Positions 8,909-17,067 of a stretch of DNA of 64,000 bases are shown here, piece after piece. The first letter of the stretch is position 1. Every line of letters starts with the position of its first letter. The stretch is taken from contig NZ_PQFZ01000008.1 of assembly GCF_002917105.1 (NCBI RefSeq), positions 1-64,000 of the forward strand. Reading direction: 5' to 3'. The position numbers were made by a program, and so were the translations under genes. The notes beneath the pieces are model-generated. The model was not told the DNA's origin. It made no database searches and saw nothing but the letters and a program-made list of their open reading frames with translations. The stretch is from Allobosea psychrotolerans (GTDB lineage: Bacteria; Pseudomonadota; Alphaproteobacteria; Rhizobiales; Beijerinckiaceae).

Positions 8909-9150
8909 GTGTCCTCCCAGACGATTTCTTCCGGCCTTGCCGGCCGTGCTTAATCCTTTTGTAGGTCAGGCCGAACGCAAAAGGAAAGCCAAAGGACCAC
9001 AGCGCCTTTCTACTTTTGTCGGTGGTGCGTGATGCTTTCGCCACTTTTGGCGTGCATTGAAACGGCCTCCCCCTTTCCGGCTGTCCGCTTCTCGCCAGTT
9101 GCGCCTCCTCGGTTGCTCTGGCCTGCGGGACAGGTTAGCCCGGACAGCCC

Positions 9151-10818
9151 ATGCCATCGCACAGCCAACGAGCCTCGCCAGACATGCCGGACCGCTCTTC
9201 AGCAAGACCTTCCTTTGCGCCCGCCCTCGACCGCCGCACCTTGCTCGCTGGGGCGAGCGCAACCGCGACGCTGGCTGCGCTCGGCTTTTCGCCAGCCGCG
9301 CTGGCGCAGCAAGGCCTGAAGCTCGGCGTGGCGGAGGCGTTCGGCTTCGAGGGGCTGAAGGCGCGGGCGCGCGACCTGGCATCCCGGCCCTATCAGGCTC
9401 CGCCGTCGCCGCGAGCCGACGTGCTGGAGCGGATCGACTACGACGCGCATGGCAAGATCAAGTTCAAGCCGGAGATGGCGCTGTGGGCGAATGGCCCGTC
9501 GCCCTGGCCGGTGACCTTCTTCCATCTCGGCCGCTACTTCCAGAAGCCGGTGCGCATGCATGTCCTCGACGCCGGCCAGGCGCGCGAGATCGTCTATGAC
9601 GAGAGCTATTTCGAGATGCCGGCCGATTCCCCGGCGCGCGAGTTGCCGACGGGGGCCGGCTTTGCCGGCTTCCGCTTCCAGGAAAGCCGCTCGGGCCATC
9701 CCGGCCGCAAGGGCGAAAAGCTCGACTGGCAGAAGAACGACTGGGTCGCCTTCCTCGGCGCATCCTATTTCCGCGCCATCGGCGAGCTCTACCAATACGG
9801 GCTCTCGGCACGCGGGCTTGCGATCGATCCTGCTGTTGCCGGCAAGCCGGAGGAGTTCCCCGACTTCACCCATATCTGGCTCGAGACGCCTCAGCCCGGC
9901 GCCGAATATGTCGTGGTCTATGCCCTGCTGTCGGGCCCCAGCGTTGCGGGCGCCTATCGCTTCCGCATGCATCGCGGCAAGGGCGTCACCATGGAGATCG
10001 AGAAAGCGCTCTATCTGCGCAAGGATATCGAACGCCTGTGCATTTCGCCGCTGACCTCGATGTACTGGTACTCCGAGACGGCTAAAGCGACCGCTGTCGA
10101 CTGGCGGCCCGAAGTGCATGATTCCGACGGGCTCGCACTCTGGACGGGTGCGGGCGAACGCGCCTGGCGGCCGCTCAACAATCCCCACCGGACCACGGCT
10201 TCGGCCTTCATGGACGAGAATCCGCGCGGTTTCGGCCTGCTGCAGCGTGACCGCGAGGTCGGCCATTATCTCGACGGCGTGTTCTATGAGCGCCGGCCGA
10301 GCCTCTGGGTCGAGACGCAGGGCGATTGGGGCAAGGGCGCGGTCCAATTGATCGAAATCCCGACCGACGACGAGATCCACGACAACATCGTCGCCATGTG
10401 GGTGCCCTCCGCCCCGGCCAAGGCGGGCGCCTCCTTCGAGTTCCGCTACAAGCTGCACTGGCTTGCCGACGAGCCCTTTCCGCCGGCGCTCGGGCGGGTC
10501 GTGGCGACCCGGCTCGGCAATGGCGGCCAGCCCGGCACGGTCCGGCCCAAGGGCGTGCGCAAGTTCATGGTCGAGTTTCTGGGGCCGGCGCTGGAGACGA
10601 TCCCCTTCGGCGTCAAGCCGGAGGTCGTGCTCTCGACCTCGCGCGGGACCTTCTCCTATGTCTTCGCGGAAGCCGTGCCCGACGATGTGCCGGGCCATTG
10701 GCGGGCGCAGTTCGACCTCACCGTCGAGGGCAATGAGCCGGTCGAGATGCGCTGCTTCATGCGCGGCGGCGACAAGGTGCTGACCGAGACCTGGCTCTAC
10801 CAGTACCTGCCGTTCTGA
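9151..10818 (+). CDS. glucan biosynthesis protein, OpgD/OpgG family, Tat-exported
   Basis: The 555-residue protein belongs to the MdoG/MdoD periplasmic glucan family, which shapes osmoregulated glucans. The N-terminus has a twin-arginine type signal (DRRTLLAGASATATLAALG, then AALAQ). OpgD is Tat-exported, so OpgD is the closer match. Family blocks include YDAHGKIKFKPEMALW, FFHLGRYF, YQYGLSARGLAI, PLTSMYWYSE and DSDGLALWTG. The ATG at 9151 gives the longest form. The ATG at 9184 is equally near the signal peptide, and neither has a clear ribosome site. Confidence 0.88.
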   Translation: MPSHSQRASPDMPDRSSARPSFAPALDRRTLLAGASATATLAALGFSPAALAQQGLKLGVAEAFGFEGLKARARDLASRPYQAPPSPRADVLERIDYDAHGKIKFKPEMALWANGPSPWPVTFFHLGRYFQKPVRMHVLDAGQAREIVYDESYFEMPADSPARELPTGAGFAGFRFQESRSGHPGRKGEKLDWQKNDWVAFLGASYFRAIGELYQYGLSARGLAIDPAVAGKPEEFPDFTHIWLETPQPGAEYVVVYALLSGPSVAGAYRFRMHRGKGVTMEIEKALYLRKDIERLCISPLTSMYWYSETAKATAVDWRPEVHDSDGLALWTGAGERAWRPLNNPHRTTASAFMDENPRGFGLLQRDREVGHYLDGVFYERRPSLWVETQGDWGKGAVQLIEIPTDDEIHDNIVAMWVPSAPAKAGASFEFRYKLHWLADEPFPPALGRVVATRLGNGGQPGTVRPKGVRKFMVEFLGPALETIPFGVKPEVVLSTSRGTFSYVFAEAVPDDVPGHWRAQFDLTVEGNEPVEMRCFMRGGDKVLTETWLYQYLPF

Positions 10819-10844
10819 TGGCGGCGATCTAGCCTGACTTTGCC

Positions 10845-10870
10845 GTCATGGTCGGGCTTGTCCCGACCAT
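10845..10870. repeat. partial palindromic element, family B
   Basis: GTCATGGTCGGGCTTGTCCC continues to GACCATCTACGTC. It resembles the elements at 32362 and 42159 (GGTCGGG...CCCGACCATG). Only one end is well preserved here. The remaining bases up to about 10960 look degenerate. Confidence 0.6.
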
Positions 10871-10982
10871 CTACGTCATCGCTTTCGAGGGCGATGTTCA
10901 AGACACGGATTCTCTCCACAAGGGCAAGCATGATGGTGGACCAACGCGACCATCCGCAGACTCCGCTTGCTCGCCGCCGTTC

Positions 10983-11000
10983 GTAACATTATATCATTCC
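10983..11000. promoter_or_regulatory. Zur-like operator upstream of the zinc transporter genes
   Basis: GTAACATTATATCATTCC reads on the other strand as GGAATGATATAATGTTAC. It aligns closely with the site at 12820 (both AATG, TATA, TGTT then C). AT-rich inverted repeats of this type are the usual Zur target in alphaproteobacteria. It lies just before the small ORF at 11003 and the ATPase gene, so zinc-dependent repression of the operon is the likely role. Confidence 0.6.
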
Positions 11001-11002
11001 AT

Positions 11003-11149
11003 ATGAGCCAGTCGCATAGCCATGCCCGTCGCGCCGCCTCGGAGGATCCGGGCTGGTCGCTGCTGCGCCTGTCGGCTGCGGCCCGGCTTGGCCTGGCTGC
11101 CGCCGTGATCGTGCTGGTCTGGGCGGCGACGCTCGCCGTGATCCTTTGA
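11003..11149 (+). CDS. possible 48-residue single-helix membrane peptide
   Basis: An ATG immediately after the Zur-like site opens a 48-codon frame. It has a His/Arg-rich head (MSQSHSHARRAASED) and one hydrophobic helix (LAAAVIVLVWAATLAVIL). It ends 18 nt before the ATPase start. The ribosome site is poor. It may be a real leader gene of the zinc operon or chance. The position and head-plus-helix design favour a real but unrecognised product. Confidence 0.4.
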   Translation: MSQSHSHARRAASEDPGWSLLRLSAAARLGLAAAVIVLVWAATLAVIL

Positions 11150-11167
11150 CGAAGGTGCGGTGATTCT

Positions 11168-11923
11168 TTGACAAAGGTGTTTGAGCCCGTGCCCGCCATC
11201 CGCTTGGACGATCTGACGCTCGGCTATGACCGCCATCCGGCGGTGCACCATCTCTGCGGCGAGATCGCCCAGGGCAGCCTGACGGCGATCGTGGGTCCCA
11301 ATGGCGCCGGCAAGTCGACGCTGCTCAAGGGCATCGCCGGCGCGCTGGCGCCGCTCGATGGAGGGTTGACGCTGGCCAAGGGCAAGCGGCTTGCCTATCT
11401 GCCGCAATCGGCCGATCTCGATCGCTCCTTCCCGATCCATGTCTATGATCTCGTGGCGATGGGCCTGTGGGGCTCGGCGGGCATCTTCGGCCGCATCGGC
11501 TTTGGCGCGAAGGCCAGGATCGAGCAGGCGATCGCGGCCGTCGGCCTCACCGGCTTCGAGCGCCGGCCGATCAGCAATCTTTCCGGCGGGCAGATGCAGC
11601 GCGTGCTGTTCGCCAGGCTTTTGCTGCAGGATGCCGACATCATCCTGCTCGACGAGCCTTTCACCGCGATCGATGCGCGCACCACGTCGGATCTGCTCGC
11701 CCTGGTGCAGCGTTGGCATGGCGAGAGCCGCACCGTCGTCGCGGTGTTGCATGATATCGAGACGGTCCGCCGCGCCTTTCCGCAGACTCTGCTGCTGGCA
11801 CGTGAGACGGTCGCCTGGGGCGCCACCGCCGAGGTGCTGACCCCCGCCAATCTGCTGAAGGCGCGCCAGATGGTCGAGGCCTTCGACAGCCATGCCGCCC
11901 CTTGCGAGCGCGACGCCGCCTGA
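11168..11923 (+). CDS. zinc ABC transporter ATP-binding protein (AztA/ZnuC type)
   Basis: A 251-residue ATPase with Walker A GPNGAGKST (about residues 39-47), signature LSGGQMQRVLFARLL, Walker B IILLDEPFTAID and switch VLHD. The C-terminus (TLLLARETVAWGATAEVL) resembles AztA-type metal importers. It energises the permease encoded 15 nt downstream. The start is uncertain: the TTG at 11168 follows a GAAGGTG by 10 nt, while a GTG at 11189 also follows an AAAGGTG. The two ribosome-site-like stretches form an 18-nt imperfect direct repeat. Confidence 0.88.
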   Translation: MTKVFEPVPAIRLDDLTLGYDRHPAVHHLCGEIAQGSLTAIVGPNGAGKSTLLKGIAGALAPLDGGLTLAKGKRLAYLPQSADLDRSFPIHVYDLVAMGLWGSAGIFGRIGFGAKARIEQAIAAVGLTGFERRPISNLSGGQMQRVLFARLLLQDADIILLDEPFTAIDARTTSDLLALVQRWHGESRTVVAVLHDIETVRRAFPQTLLLARETVAWGATAEVLTPANLLKARQMVEAFDSHAAPCERDAA

Positions 11924-11938
11924 TCGGGCTTACCTGCC

Positions 11939-12820
11939 ATGACGCAACTCTACGACCTTTTCATCGGCCCCTTCGCCGAATTCGACTTCATGCGCCGCGC
12001 GCTGGTCGGGATCTCTGCGCTCTCGGTCGCTGCCGCGCCGATCGGCGTCTTCCTGATGCTGCGGCGGATGAGCTTGACCGGCGACGCCATGGCGCATGCC
12101 ATCCTGCCTGGGGCTGCGATCGGCTATCTCGTCGCCGGCTTCTCGCTCTCGGCCATGACGCTTGGCGGCCTCGTCGCGGGTTTTGCGGTCGCGCTGGCGG
12201 CCGGCGCGGTGGCGCGGGTGACGGTGATGAAGGAGGATGCGTCGCTTGCCGCCTTCTACCTGATTTCGCTCGCGCTCGGCGTCACCATCGTCTCGCTGCG
12301 CGGCTCGGCGATCGACCTCTTCCATGTCCTGTTCGGCAATGTGCTGGCGCTGGATGACGACGTGCTCGTCCTGCTGGCCAGCGTGACGACGCTGACGCTG
12401 CTGCTGCTGGCGGCGCTTTATCGCCCGCTGGTGATGGAATGCGTCGATCCCGGCTTCCTGCGCTCGGTCAGCCGCTCCGGCGGCTGGGTCCATCTGACCT
12501 TTCTCGCGCTCGTGGTGCTGAACCTCGTCGCCGGCTTCCATGCGCTGGGCACCTTGCTCGCGGTCGGGATGATGATGCTGCCGGCCGCCGCCGCACGGTT
12601 CTGGACCGCCGACATCACGCGCCTGATCCTGCTCGCCGCAGGTTTCGGCATGGCTTCCGGCTATGCCGGGCTCGTCGTCTCCTATGCGGCGGGCAGCAAT
12701 CTCCCCGCCGGCCCCGCCATCATCCTTGCTGCCGGGACGCTCTATCTCGGCTCGCTCCTGATCGGCTCGCAGGGCGGCCTTGCGCGGCGGCTCTTGCCTC
12801 GACCCCATCTCCAGCGCTAG
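11939..12820 (+). CDS. zinc/manganese ABC transporter permease (AztB/ZnuB type)
   Basis: A 293-residue polytopic membrane protein of the ABC-3 metal permease family. It has LMLRRMSLTGDAMAHAILPGAAIGYLVAG near the N-terminus and GTLLAVGMMMLPAAAARFW late in the chain. It forms the membrane channel for the binding protein encoded at 12858. It follows the ATPase gene closely on the same strand, and a second Zur-like site starts at its stop codon. Confidence 0.9.
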   Translation: MTQLYDLFIGPFAEFDFMRRALVGISALSVAAAPIGVFLMLRRMSLTGDAMAHAILPGAAIGYLVAGFSLSAMTLGGLVAGFAVALAAGAVARVTVMKEDASLAAFYLISLALGVTIVSLRGSAIDLFHVLFGNVLALDDDVLVLLASVTTLTLLLLAALYRPLVMECVDPGFLRSVSRSGGWVHLTFLALVVLNLVAGFHALGTLLAVGMMMLPAAAARFWTADITRLILLAAGFGMASGYAGLVVSYAAGSNLPAGPAIILAAGTLYLGSLLIGSQGGLARRLLPRPHLQR

Positions 12821-12837
12821 TAATGTTATAGTGTTTC
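12820..12837. promoter_or_regulatory. second Zur-like operator, upstream of the binding-protein gene
   Basis: GTAATGTTATAGTGTTTC starts at the last base of the permease stop codon and lies 20 nt before the binding-protein start. It closely matches the reverse complement of the site at 10983. This suggests the binding-protein gene has its own zinc-controlled promoter in addition to read-through. Confidence 0.6.
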
Positions 12838-12857
12838 AATTTGCCTGGAGAGAAGCC

Positions 12858-13802
12858 ATGCCGAATCGTCGCGAACTCGTCGCGTGCCTTGCTGCCGGAT
12901 TGATCCTCGCTGCCGCTCCACTGGCAGCGCGGGCGCAGGAGAAGCTCCCGGTCGTCGCGAGCTTCTCGATCCTGGGCGATTTCGTAAGGGAGATCGGGGC
13001 CGAACGCGTCTCGGTGACGACGCTGGTCGGGCCCAATGGCGATGCGCATGTCTATTCGCCGACGCCGGCCGACGCCAAGAGCATGGCCGGCGCCAAGCTG
13101 ATCGTCGTCAACGGCTTCAAATTCGAGGGCTGGATGACGCGCCTGATCAAATCCTCGGCCGCGAAGGGCACGGTCGCGGTCGCGACCACGGGCATCACGC
13201 CGCAGGCGCTGCCCGCCGAGGAGGAGCCCGGCAAGAAGGACGCCCATGGTCACGACCACGCCGGCCGGGAGGACCCGCATGCCTGGCAGAACGTCGCCAA
13301 TGCCAAGATCTACATCGCCAATATCCGCGACGCGCTGATCGCGGCCGACCCGGCGGGAAAAGCCGTCTATGAGGCCAATGCGACGGCCTATCTCGCCAAG
13401 CTCGATGCCCTCGACGGCGAGATCAAGGCGGCGGTGGCGCGCATTCCTGCCGACCGGCGCAGGGCGATCACCTCGCATGACGCCTTCGGCTATTTCATCA
13501 AGGCCTATGGCATCGACTTCATCGCGCCGCAGGGCGTCTCGACCGAGGCCGAGGCTTCGGCCAAGGATGTCGGGCGTATCATCCGGCAGGTCAAGGCCGA
13601 GAAGATTCCGGCGGTCTTTCTCGAGAACGTCACCAATCCGCGCCTGATCGAGCAGATCGCCAAAGAGAGCGGCGCCAGGATCGGCGGCCGGGTCTATTCG
13701 GATGCGCTTTCGGAAGCCTCGGGTCCGGCCGGGACTTACATCGCGATGATGAAACACAATATAAGCCAGTTCGAGAAGGCGCTCGGCGCCGGTCCGGCCT
13801 GA
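12858..13802 (+). CDS. zinc ABC transporter substrate-binding protein (AztC/ZnuA type)
   Basis: A 314-residue periplasmic protein with a Sec signal (cleavage near ARA-QEK). It has the cluster A-I fold with family blocks VVASFSILGDFVREIG, GDAHVYSPTPADAK, DPHAWQNV, SHDAFGYF and GVSTEAEASAKDV. A His-rich loop (AHGHDHAGREDPHAW, about residues 130-144) is typical of zinc binders and may scavenge metal. It captures Zn(II) for the ATPase/permease pair. Manganese cannot be fully excluded. The Zur-like sites favour zinc. Confidence 0.9.
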   Translation: MPNRRELVACLAAGLILAAAPLAARAQEKLPVVASFSILGDFVREIGAERVSVTTLVGPNGDAHVYSPTPADAKSMAGAKLIVVNGFKFEGWMTRLIKSSAAKGTVAVATTGITPQALPAEEEPGKKDAHGHDHAGREDPHAWQNVANAKIYIANIRDALIAADPAGKAVYEANATAYLAKLDALDGEIKAAVARIPADRRRAITSHDAFGYFIKAYGIDFIAPQGVSTEAEASAKDVGRIIRQVKAEKIPAVFLENVTNPRLIEQIAKESGARIGGRVYSDALSEASGPAGTYIAMMKHNISQFEKALGAGPA

Positions 13803-13819
13803 GCGTCGGTCCTCATCTC

Positions 13820-13930
13820 CAGCCCTCATCCCGGGGAGCCGCGAAGCGGCGTCTCGAAGGATGGTTCAAGGCGTGCTGGAGCATCCTTCGGGGTGCGACC
13901 CTTGCGGATCGCTCCCCGGGATGAGGGCTG
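13820..13930. repeat. palindromic intergenic element, family A copy 2 (111 nt)
   Basis: Starts CAGCCCTCATCCCGGGGAGC and ends GCTCCCCGGGATGAGGGCTG. Inner arms are CGTCTCGAAGGATG and CATCCTTCGGGGTGCG. It lies between the zinc-binding protein and GTPase genes. The outer arms have compensating changes relative to copy 1 (CCTGAGG to CCGGGG on both sides), so the pairing is conserved. Confidence 0.88.
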
Positions 13931-13998
13931 AAGGTTTCCAGGGCCGGGGCGGATATCGAGTGCTCCGGCTTTGCCCGTTCAATAACCAGGTCGAACCC

Positions 13999-14961
13999 AT
14001 GTCCGAGAAAATCCCCGTCACGGTGCTCACAGGCTATCTGGGCGCCGGCAAGACCACGCTCCTCAACCGCATCCTCACCGAGGATCACGGCAAGAAATTC
14101 GCCGTGATCGTCAACGAGTTCGGCGAGACCGGCATCGATGGCGACCTCGTCGTCGGCGCCGATGAGGAAGTTTTTGAGATGAACAATGGCTGCATCTGCT
14201 GCACCGTGCGCGGCGACCTGATCCGCATCCTCGACGGCCTGATGAAGCGCAAGGGCAAGTTCGATGCGATCATCGTCGAGACGACCGGCCTGGCCGATCC
14301 GGCTCCGGTGGCGCAGACCTTCTTCGTCGACCAGGATGTCGGCGATGCGACCAAACTCGACGCCGTCGTCACGGTGACGGACGCCAAATGGCTGACCGAG
14401 CGGCTGAAGGATGCGCCCGAGGCGAAGAACCAGATCGCCTTCGCCGACGTCATCATCCTCAACAAGGTCGATCTCGTCTCAGCCGAGGAACTGGCCGAGG
14501 TCGAGGCCGCGATCCGCGCCATCAACCCCTATGCCAAGCTGCACAAGACGACGCGCTGCCAGCTGCCGATCGATCAGTTGCTCGACCGCAACGCCTTCGA
14601 TCTCGACCGCATCCTCGACATCGAGCCGGATTTTCTCGAATCCGGACACCATCATCATCATTCCGACGAGGTGCGTTCGATGTCGTTCACGATCCCCGGC
14701 GATGTCGACCCCGACAAGTTCATGCCCTGGATCAACGACATCAGCCAGGCGCAAGGGCCCAACATCTTGCGCTCCAAGGGCATTCTCGCCTTCAAGGACG
14801 AGCCGCGCCGCTTCGTTTTCCAGGGCGTCCACATGATCCTCGACGGTGATCTGCAGCGCGATTGGAAGGCGGATGAGACGCGCAATTCCCGCCTCGTCTT
14901 CATCGGCCGCGATCTCGACGAGAGCGAATTGCGCAAGGGATTTCTGGCCTGCGCGGCGTGA
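13999..14961 (+). CDS. COG0523 (CobW/ZNG1-type) GTPase, probable zinc metallochaperone
   Basis: The 320-residue protein has a P-loop GYLGAGKTTLLN at residues 11-22, the metal-binding CICC of the CxCC motif at about residues 65-68, ETTGLADP, and NKVD for guanine recognition. A His cluster (GHHHHHSDE, about residue 217) precedes the C-terminal CobW domain. COG0523 proteins transfer metal to client enzymes. Placement after a zinc importer argues for zinc. The ATG at 13999 was chosen because the P-loop follows directly. A longer upstream frame runs through the repeat element and is rejected. Confidence 0.9.
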   Translation: MSEKIPVTVLTGYLGAGKTTLLNRILTEDHGKKFAVIVNEFGETGIDGDLVVGADEEVFEMNNGCICCTVRGDLIRILDGLMKRKGKFDAIIVETTGLADPAPVAQTFFVDQDVGDATKLDAVVTVTDAKWLTERLKDAPEAKNQIAFADVIILNKVDLVSAEELAEVEAAIRAINPYAKLHKTTRCQLPIDQLLDRNAFDLDRILDIEPDFLESGHHHHHSDEVRSMSFTIPGDVDPDKFMPWINDISQAQGPNILRSKGILAFKDEPRRFVFQGVHMILDGDLQRDWKADETRNSRLVFIGRDLDESELRKGFLACAA

Positions 14962-14967
14962 TGCGAT

Positions 14968-15093
14968 GTCATTCCGGGGCATCGCGCAGCGATGGACCCG
15001 GAACCCACGACCGGGCCAGTCCTTCTGCTGGTGGATAGCGTCGCACCTGATCGTGGGTTCCGGGTTCGGCCCTGCGGGCCGCCCCGGAATGAC
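14968..15093. repeat. 126-nt inverted repeat between GTPase and WD40 genes
   Basis: Begins GTCATTCCGGGGC and ends GCCCCGGAATGAC, with inner arms GACCCGGAACCCACGA and TCGTGGGTTCCGGGTTCG. It has the same architecture as the element at 7799 (GTCAT...ATGAC termini) but a different sequence. It could fold into a long hairpin. Confidence 0.88.
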
Positions 15094-15134
15094 AGAGGTT
15101 TGCGAAACACTCTGCTGAAGCTAAAGCGTTGCTC

Positions 15135-16145
15135 ATGGATACGATCACCAAACCCGTTTCGCTGCGCGAACATGTCGTCCCCGTCGAGGCCGGGGCGCAT
15201 GTCGTCGCCGCCCATTGGCTCAAATCGACGCTGGCGCTGGCGCTTGCCGATGGGCGCGTGCTGCGCTGGCGCGATGGCGGGGCCGAGAGCGTCGAGCCCC
15301 ATGCCGGCGGCATCCTCAGCGCCTGCTCGGATGGCGAGCGACTGATTACCGGCGGCGATGACGGGCGCGTGGTCGCGACCGGGGCCGAGGGCGAACCGAC
15401 CGAGATCGCGCAAGATCCCAAGCGTCGCTGGATCGATGCGGTGACGCTCTCGGGCAGCGGCAGCCTTGCTTGGAACACCGGCAAGACCGTGCATTCCCGC
15501 GACGACAAGGGCCGGGTCAAGTCGCTCGATTTCGTCACGACGCCGCAAGGGCTGGTCTTTGCGCCGAAGGGCTACCGTCTCGCGGTCGCCCAGATGAACG
15601 GCGTCTCGCTGTGGTATCCCAACACCGAGGCCAAGCCGGAATTCCTGGAGTGGAAGGGCTCGCATCTCGATGTGGTCTGGTCGCCCGACGGCCGCTTCGT
15701 CGTCTCCTCGATGCAGGAGAACGCACTGCATGGCTGGCGGCTCGGCGACAAGCCGACGCATATGCGCATGACAGGCTACCCGGCCAAGCCGCGTTCGCTG
15801 TCCTGGTCGCATGATGGGCTCTGGCTCGCCTCGTCGGGCGCGGATGCCGCGATCGTCTGGCCGTTCCAGGGGGAGGGGCCGACCGGCAAGGCGCCACGCG
15901 AATGCGGCGCGCGCCACGCCAAGGTCACGCGCGTGGCCTTTCATCCCAAGGCTCTGGTGCTGGCCGTCGGCTATGACGACGGCTGTATCCTGATGATCCG
16001 CTTGACCGACGCCTCCGAGCTCCTTGTGCGGCCGGCGATCAAGGGCAGCGGCGTCACCGCTTTCGCCTGGGACAAGCTCGGCAAGCGCCTGGCCTTCGGG
16101 ACCGAGGACGGTGTGGCCGGCGTGCTCACCTTGCCGGCCGGCTGA
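15135..16145 (+). CDS. WD40 repeat protein
   Basis: A 336-residue beta-propeller protein with recurrent WD-like units (VAAHWLKSTLALALADGRVLRW, ERLITGGDDGRVVA, DVVWSPDGRFVVSS, SLSWSHDGLWLASSGADAAIVW, AFHPKALVLAVGYDDGCI). No signal peptide or catalytic motif is seen, so it is probably a cytoplasmic scaffold. It follows the COG0523 GTPase on the same strand, and a small Cys protein follows 9 nt later. I infer a partner role in zinc allocation. The ATG at 15135 is preferred over a TTG two codons upstream. Confidence 0.85.
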   Translation: MDTITKPVSLREHVVPVEAGAHVVAAHWLKSTLALALADGRVLRWRDGGAESVEPHAGGILSACSDGERLITGGDDGRVVATGAEGEPTEIAQDPKRRWIDAVTLSGSGSLAWNTGKTVHSRDDKGRVKSLDFVTTPQGLVFAPKGYRLAVAQMNGVSLWYPNTEAKPEFLEWKGSHLDVVWSPDGRFVVSSMQENALHGWRLGDKPTHMRMTGYPAKPRSLSWSHDGLWLASSGADAAIVWPFQGEGPTGKAPRECGARHAKVTRVAFHPKALVLAVGYDDGCILMIRLTDASELLVRPAIKGSGVTAFAWDKLGKRLAFGTEDGVAGVLTLPAG

Positions 16146-16154
16146 GGGCCCGGG

Positions 16155-16427
16155 ATGCGCTTTGGCCTGTTCGGGAAAGGCGCTGCGGACAAGGTCGTGG
16201 CTTCCGAGGCCGCGACGCGGATCAAGGCGGATGTCCGCGACCTGCTCGGCCTGCCCGAGGACGCGGTGATCGCGGTCAATGAAATCCTCTGCGCCGACCC
16301 GGCCTGCCCGGGCACCGAGACGGTGATCCTGGTGATGAACCCCGGCGAGAAGACGAGAGCGTTCAAGCTGCAGAGCGCCATGGCCGAGGCGACCCGGGAG
16401 ATGCTCGCCGCGGCCCTGGCCGGCTAA
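16155..16427 (+). CDS. small conserved-looking protein with CxxxxCPGTET motif
   Basis: A 90-residue soluble protein starting MRFGLFGKGAADKV with Cys46 and Cys51 in CADPACPGTETVILV. It lies 9 nt after the WD40 gene and is probably in its operon with the zinc GTPase. The two Cys residues could bind metal. I do not recognise a defined function. Similar small proteins are sometimes labelled nitrate reductase-associated, which the sequence does not support here. Confidence 0.75.
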   Translation: MRFGLFGKGAADKVVASEAATRIKADVRDLLGLPEDAVIAVNEILCADPACPGTETVILVMNPGEKTRAFKLQSAMAEATREMLAAALAG

Positions 16428-16515
16428 GGGGCGCCGCACCGCCGCGCCGGCGGACTGGCGCGCAGGCGCATGGCATGCGAGGCGAGGTGGTCTGTCTCCG
16501 CCTGGAATGCCGCCG

Positions 16516-16941
16516 ATGAATCTCACACCTTCGATCCGCGAGATCGCCGATGCCGATATCGAGGCCGTGATCGCGCTCTGGCATGCGGCCGGTATCACCC
16601 GGCCCTGGAACGATCCGCAGCGCGACATCGTCTTCGCCCGCCGCGATGCGCATTCGACCGTCCTCGTGGCCGAGATCGAAGGCCGTATCGTCGCCAGCGT
16701 CATGGTCGGCGAGGACGGGCATCGCGGTTGGGTCTATTACGTCGCCGCCGATCCCGCGATGCAGGGCGCTGGTCTCGGCCGGGCGATGATGGCGGCCGCC
16801 GAAGCCTGGCTGGTCGGGCGTGGCGTCTGGAAGCTGCAATTGCTGGTTCGCGGCGACAACGACAAGGTCAAGCGCTTCTACGAGCATCTCGGCTATACCG
16901 ACACGAAGTCGAGTTGCTTCCAGAAGGTGATCGCGCCCTGA
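16516..16941 (+). CDS. GNAT family acetyltransferase (YpeA-like)
   Basis: A 141-residue single-domain N-acetyltransferase. It shows SVMVGEDGHRGWVYYVAADP, the acetyl-CoA site AMQGAGLGRAMMAAAEAWL (about residues 84-102), LQLLVRGDNDKVKRFYEHLGY and a short tail. The pattern matches the YpeA subgroup of GNAT enzymes. The target is unknown. An in-frame ATG at 16507 is the alternative start. The gene stands alone after the zinc cluster. Confidence 0.88.
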   Translation: MNLTPSIREIADADIEAVIALWHAAGITRPWNDPQRDIVFARRDAHSTVLVAEIEGRIVASVMVGEDGHRGWVYYVAADPAMQGAGLGRAMMAAAEAWLVGRGVWKLQLLVRGDNDKVKRFYEHLGYTDTKSSCFQKVIAP

Positions 16942-17067
16942 GTCTCAGGCGTTCCGAAAACCGGCTTCCGCTGGCCGGGCCCTTGTTTCGGCGCTGACGC
17001 AGCCTGTCAGCAGAGCTGGCTGCGACGGCTCTACAGCGGGGCAAAACGCGGCTAGCCTCTGCGCATC

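Noticed and set aside
13861..13998. Longer start for the COG0523 GTPase
   Set aside because: The extra 46 codons lie within the family A palindrome and the region after it; the P-loop normally starts about 10 residues from the N-terminus, as with the ATG at 13999.
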